Source of the DNA: Metellina segmentata
Lineage: Eukaryota; Arthropoda; Arachnida; Araneae; Tetragnathidae
Direction of reading: 5' to 3'
Length of the DNA: 64,000 nucleotides
NCBI GenBank assembly: GCA_947359465.1
Contig: OX375872.1
Span: 143,300,171-143,364,170, forward strand
The position numbers and the translations under genes were made by a program. Under the pieces are notes generated by a model. It made no database searches. It was given only the letters and a program-made list of their open reading frames with translations, and was not told where the DNA came from. Below, piece after piece: positions 63,721-64,000 of the stretch (position 1 is the stretch's first letter; the number at the start of each line of letters is the position of its first letter).

Positions 63721-64000
63721 ATAATTATATTCTTTGGACAGGACTAATAGAATATTTCTATGAGTCTGCGGATTCATTCAACAAATACATGTCAATTTTA
63801 GATTTAGTCATTTAGTGCGTTCGTAGGGTAAAACAAAATTACACTAATCGGAAGTTACATTCAGAGAATTAATTAAAATATTTCCATCTAGTAAAATCGT
63901 GGTAAAAATTATATTGGTCACGAAGGTCAAAACTTGTTAGAAGTGACGTAGAAAAGGCTCTAGGTTTCAAGGTGGAATTAAACGAGTAAACCTACCAGGA
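63721..64000. other. No feature seen
   Basis: AT-rich end of the window with no supported feature. Confidence 0.4.

Overview
This window is AT-rich non-coding DNA from a eukaryotic genome. It is almost certainly animal and most plausibly arthropod; a spider-like arachnid would fit the Tc1 transposase flavour and the tRNA-derived SINEs, but that is an impression from memory and not a demonstrated placement. I find no intact host gene, no rRNA and no functional tRNA gene. Open frames are short, are mostly repeat translations, and the longest are under 140 codons. The window reads as deep intergenic or intronic DNA made of tandem arrays and dispersed mobile elements, many nested in each other.

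Layout. 0-5 kb: a 1.27 kb mariner-superfamily relic with a DD41D-type catalytic spacing sits inside a ~40-bp minisatellite, followed by two SINE-2 copies and a GTAAATGTAAGT array. 5-13 kb: ~170, ~140, ~240 and ~160 bp tandem arrays, SINE copies with target-site duplications (TSDs), and TTAA-flanked MITEs, one carrying an 823-bp hAT-like insertion. 13-19 kb: a pogo-like MITE and a satellite-like array invaded by a TIR element (element X), itself invaded by an 809-bp element with a perfect 8-bp TSD. 19-22 kb: ~270-bp and ~26-bp arrays and another MITE. 22-35 kb: a dense SINE graveyard in which SINEs sit in SINEs with perfect TSDs and whole segments are duplicated. 35-42 kb: a tRNA-like tandem array, a ~255-bp SINE of a second body type, three Tc1 relics (two DD34E, one DD36E), and a ~426-bp foldback element. 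42-50 kb: a jockey-like LINE relic (RT end plus RNase H), more SINE-2, and a Tc1 deletion derivative nested inside a TTAA MITE. 50-64 kb: mostly unremarkable AT-rich DNA and tandem arrays (~220, ~170, ~300 bp), another Tc1 deletion derivative, an LTR-like insertion, and the same 40-bp minisatellite family seen at the start.

Most interesting signals. (1) A modular SINE superfamily: a ~95-bp central core is shared by copies with two different tRNA-like heads and two different 3' tails, and the main head also drives an unrelated body; one chimera of the two was mobilised with a 14-bp TSD. (2) A ~200-220 bp TTAA-flanked, CCCTCC-terminated (piggyBac-like) MITE family built from repeats of the palindrome GACGAGATATCTCGTC, with at least ten copies here. 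(3) Several natural empty/filled site pairs that date insertions relative to one another. (4) Two Tc1 copies sharing one internal-deletion breakpoint, which suggests a mobilised nonautonomous lineage. There is no operon-like gene cooperation to describe; the relationships here are element-host and element-element. All coordinates for degenerate repeats are approximate to about ten bases.
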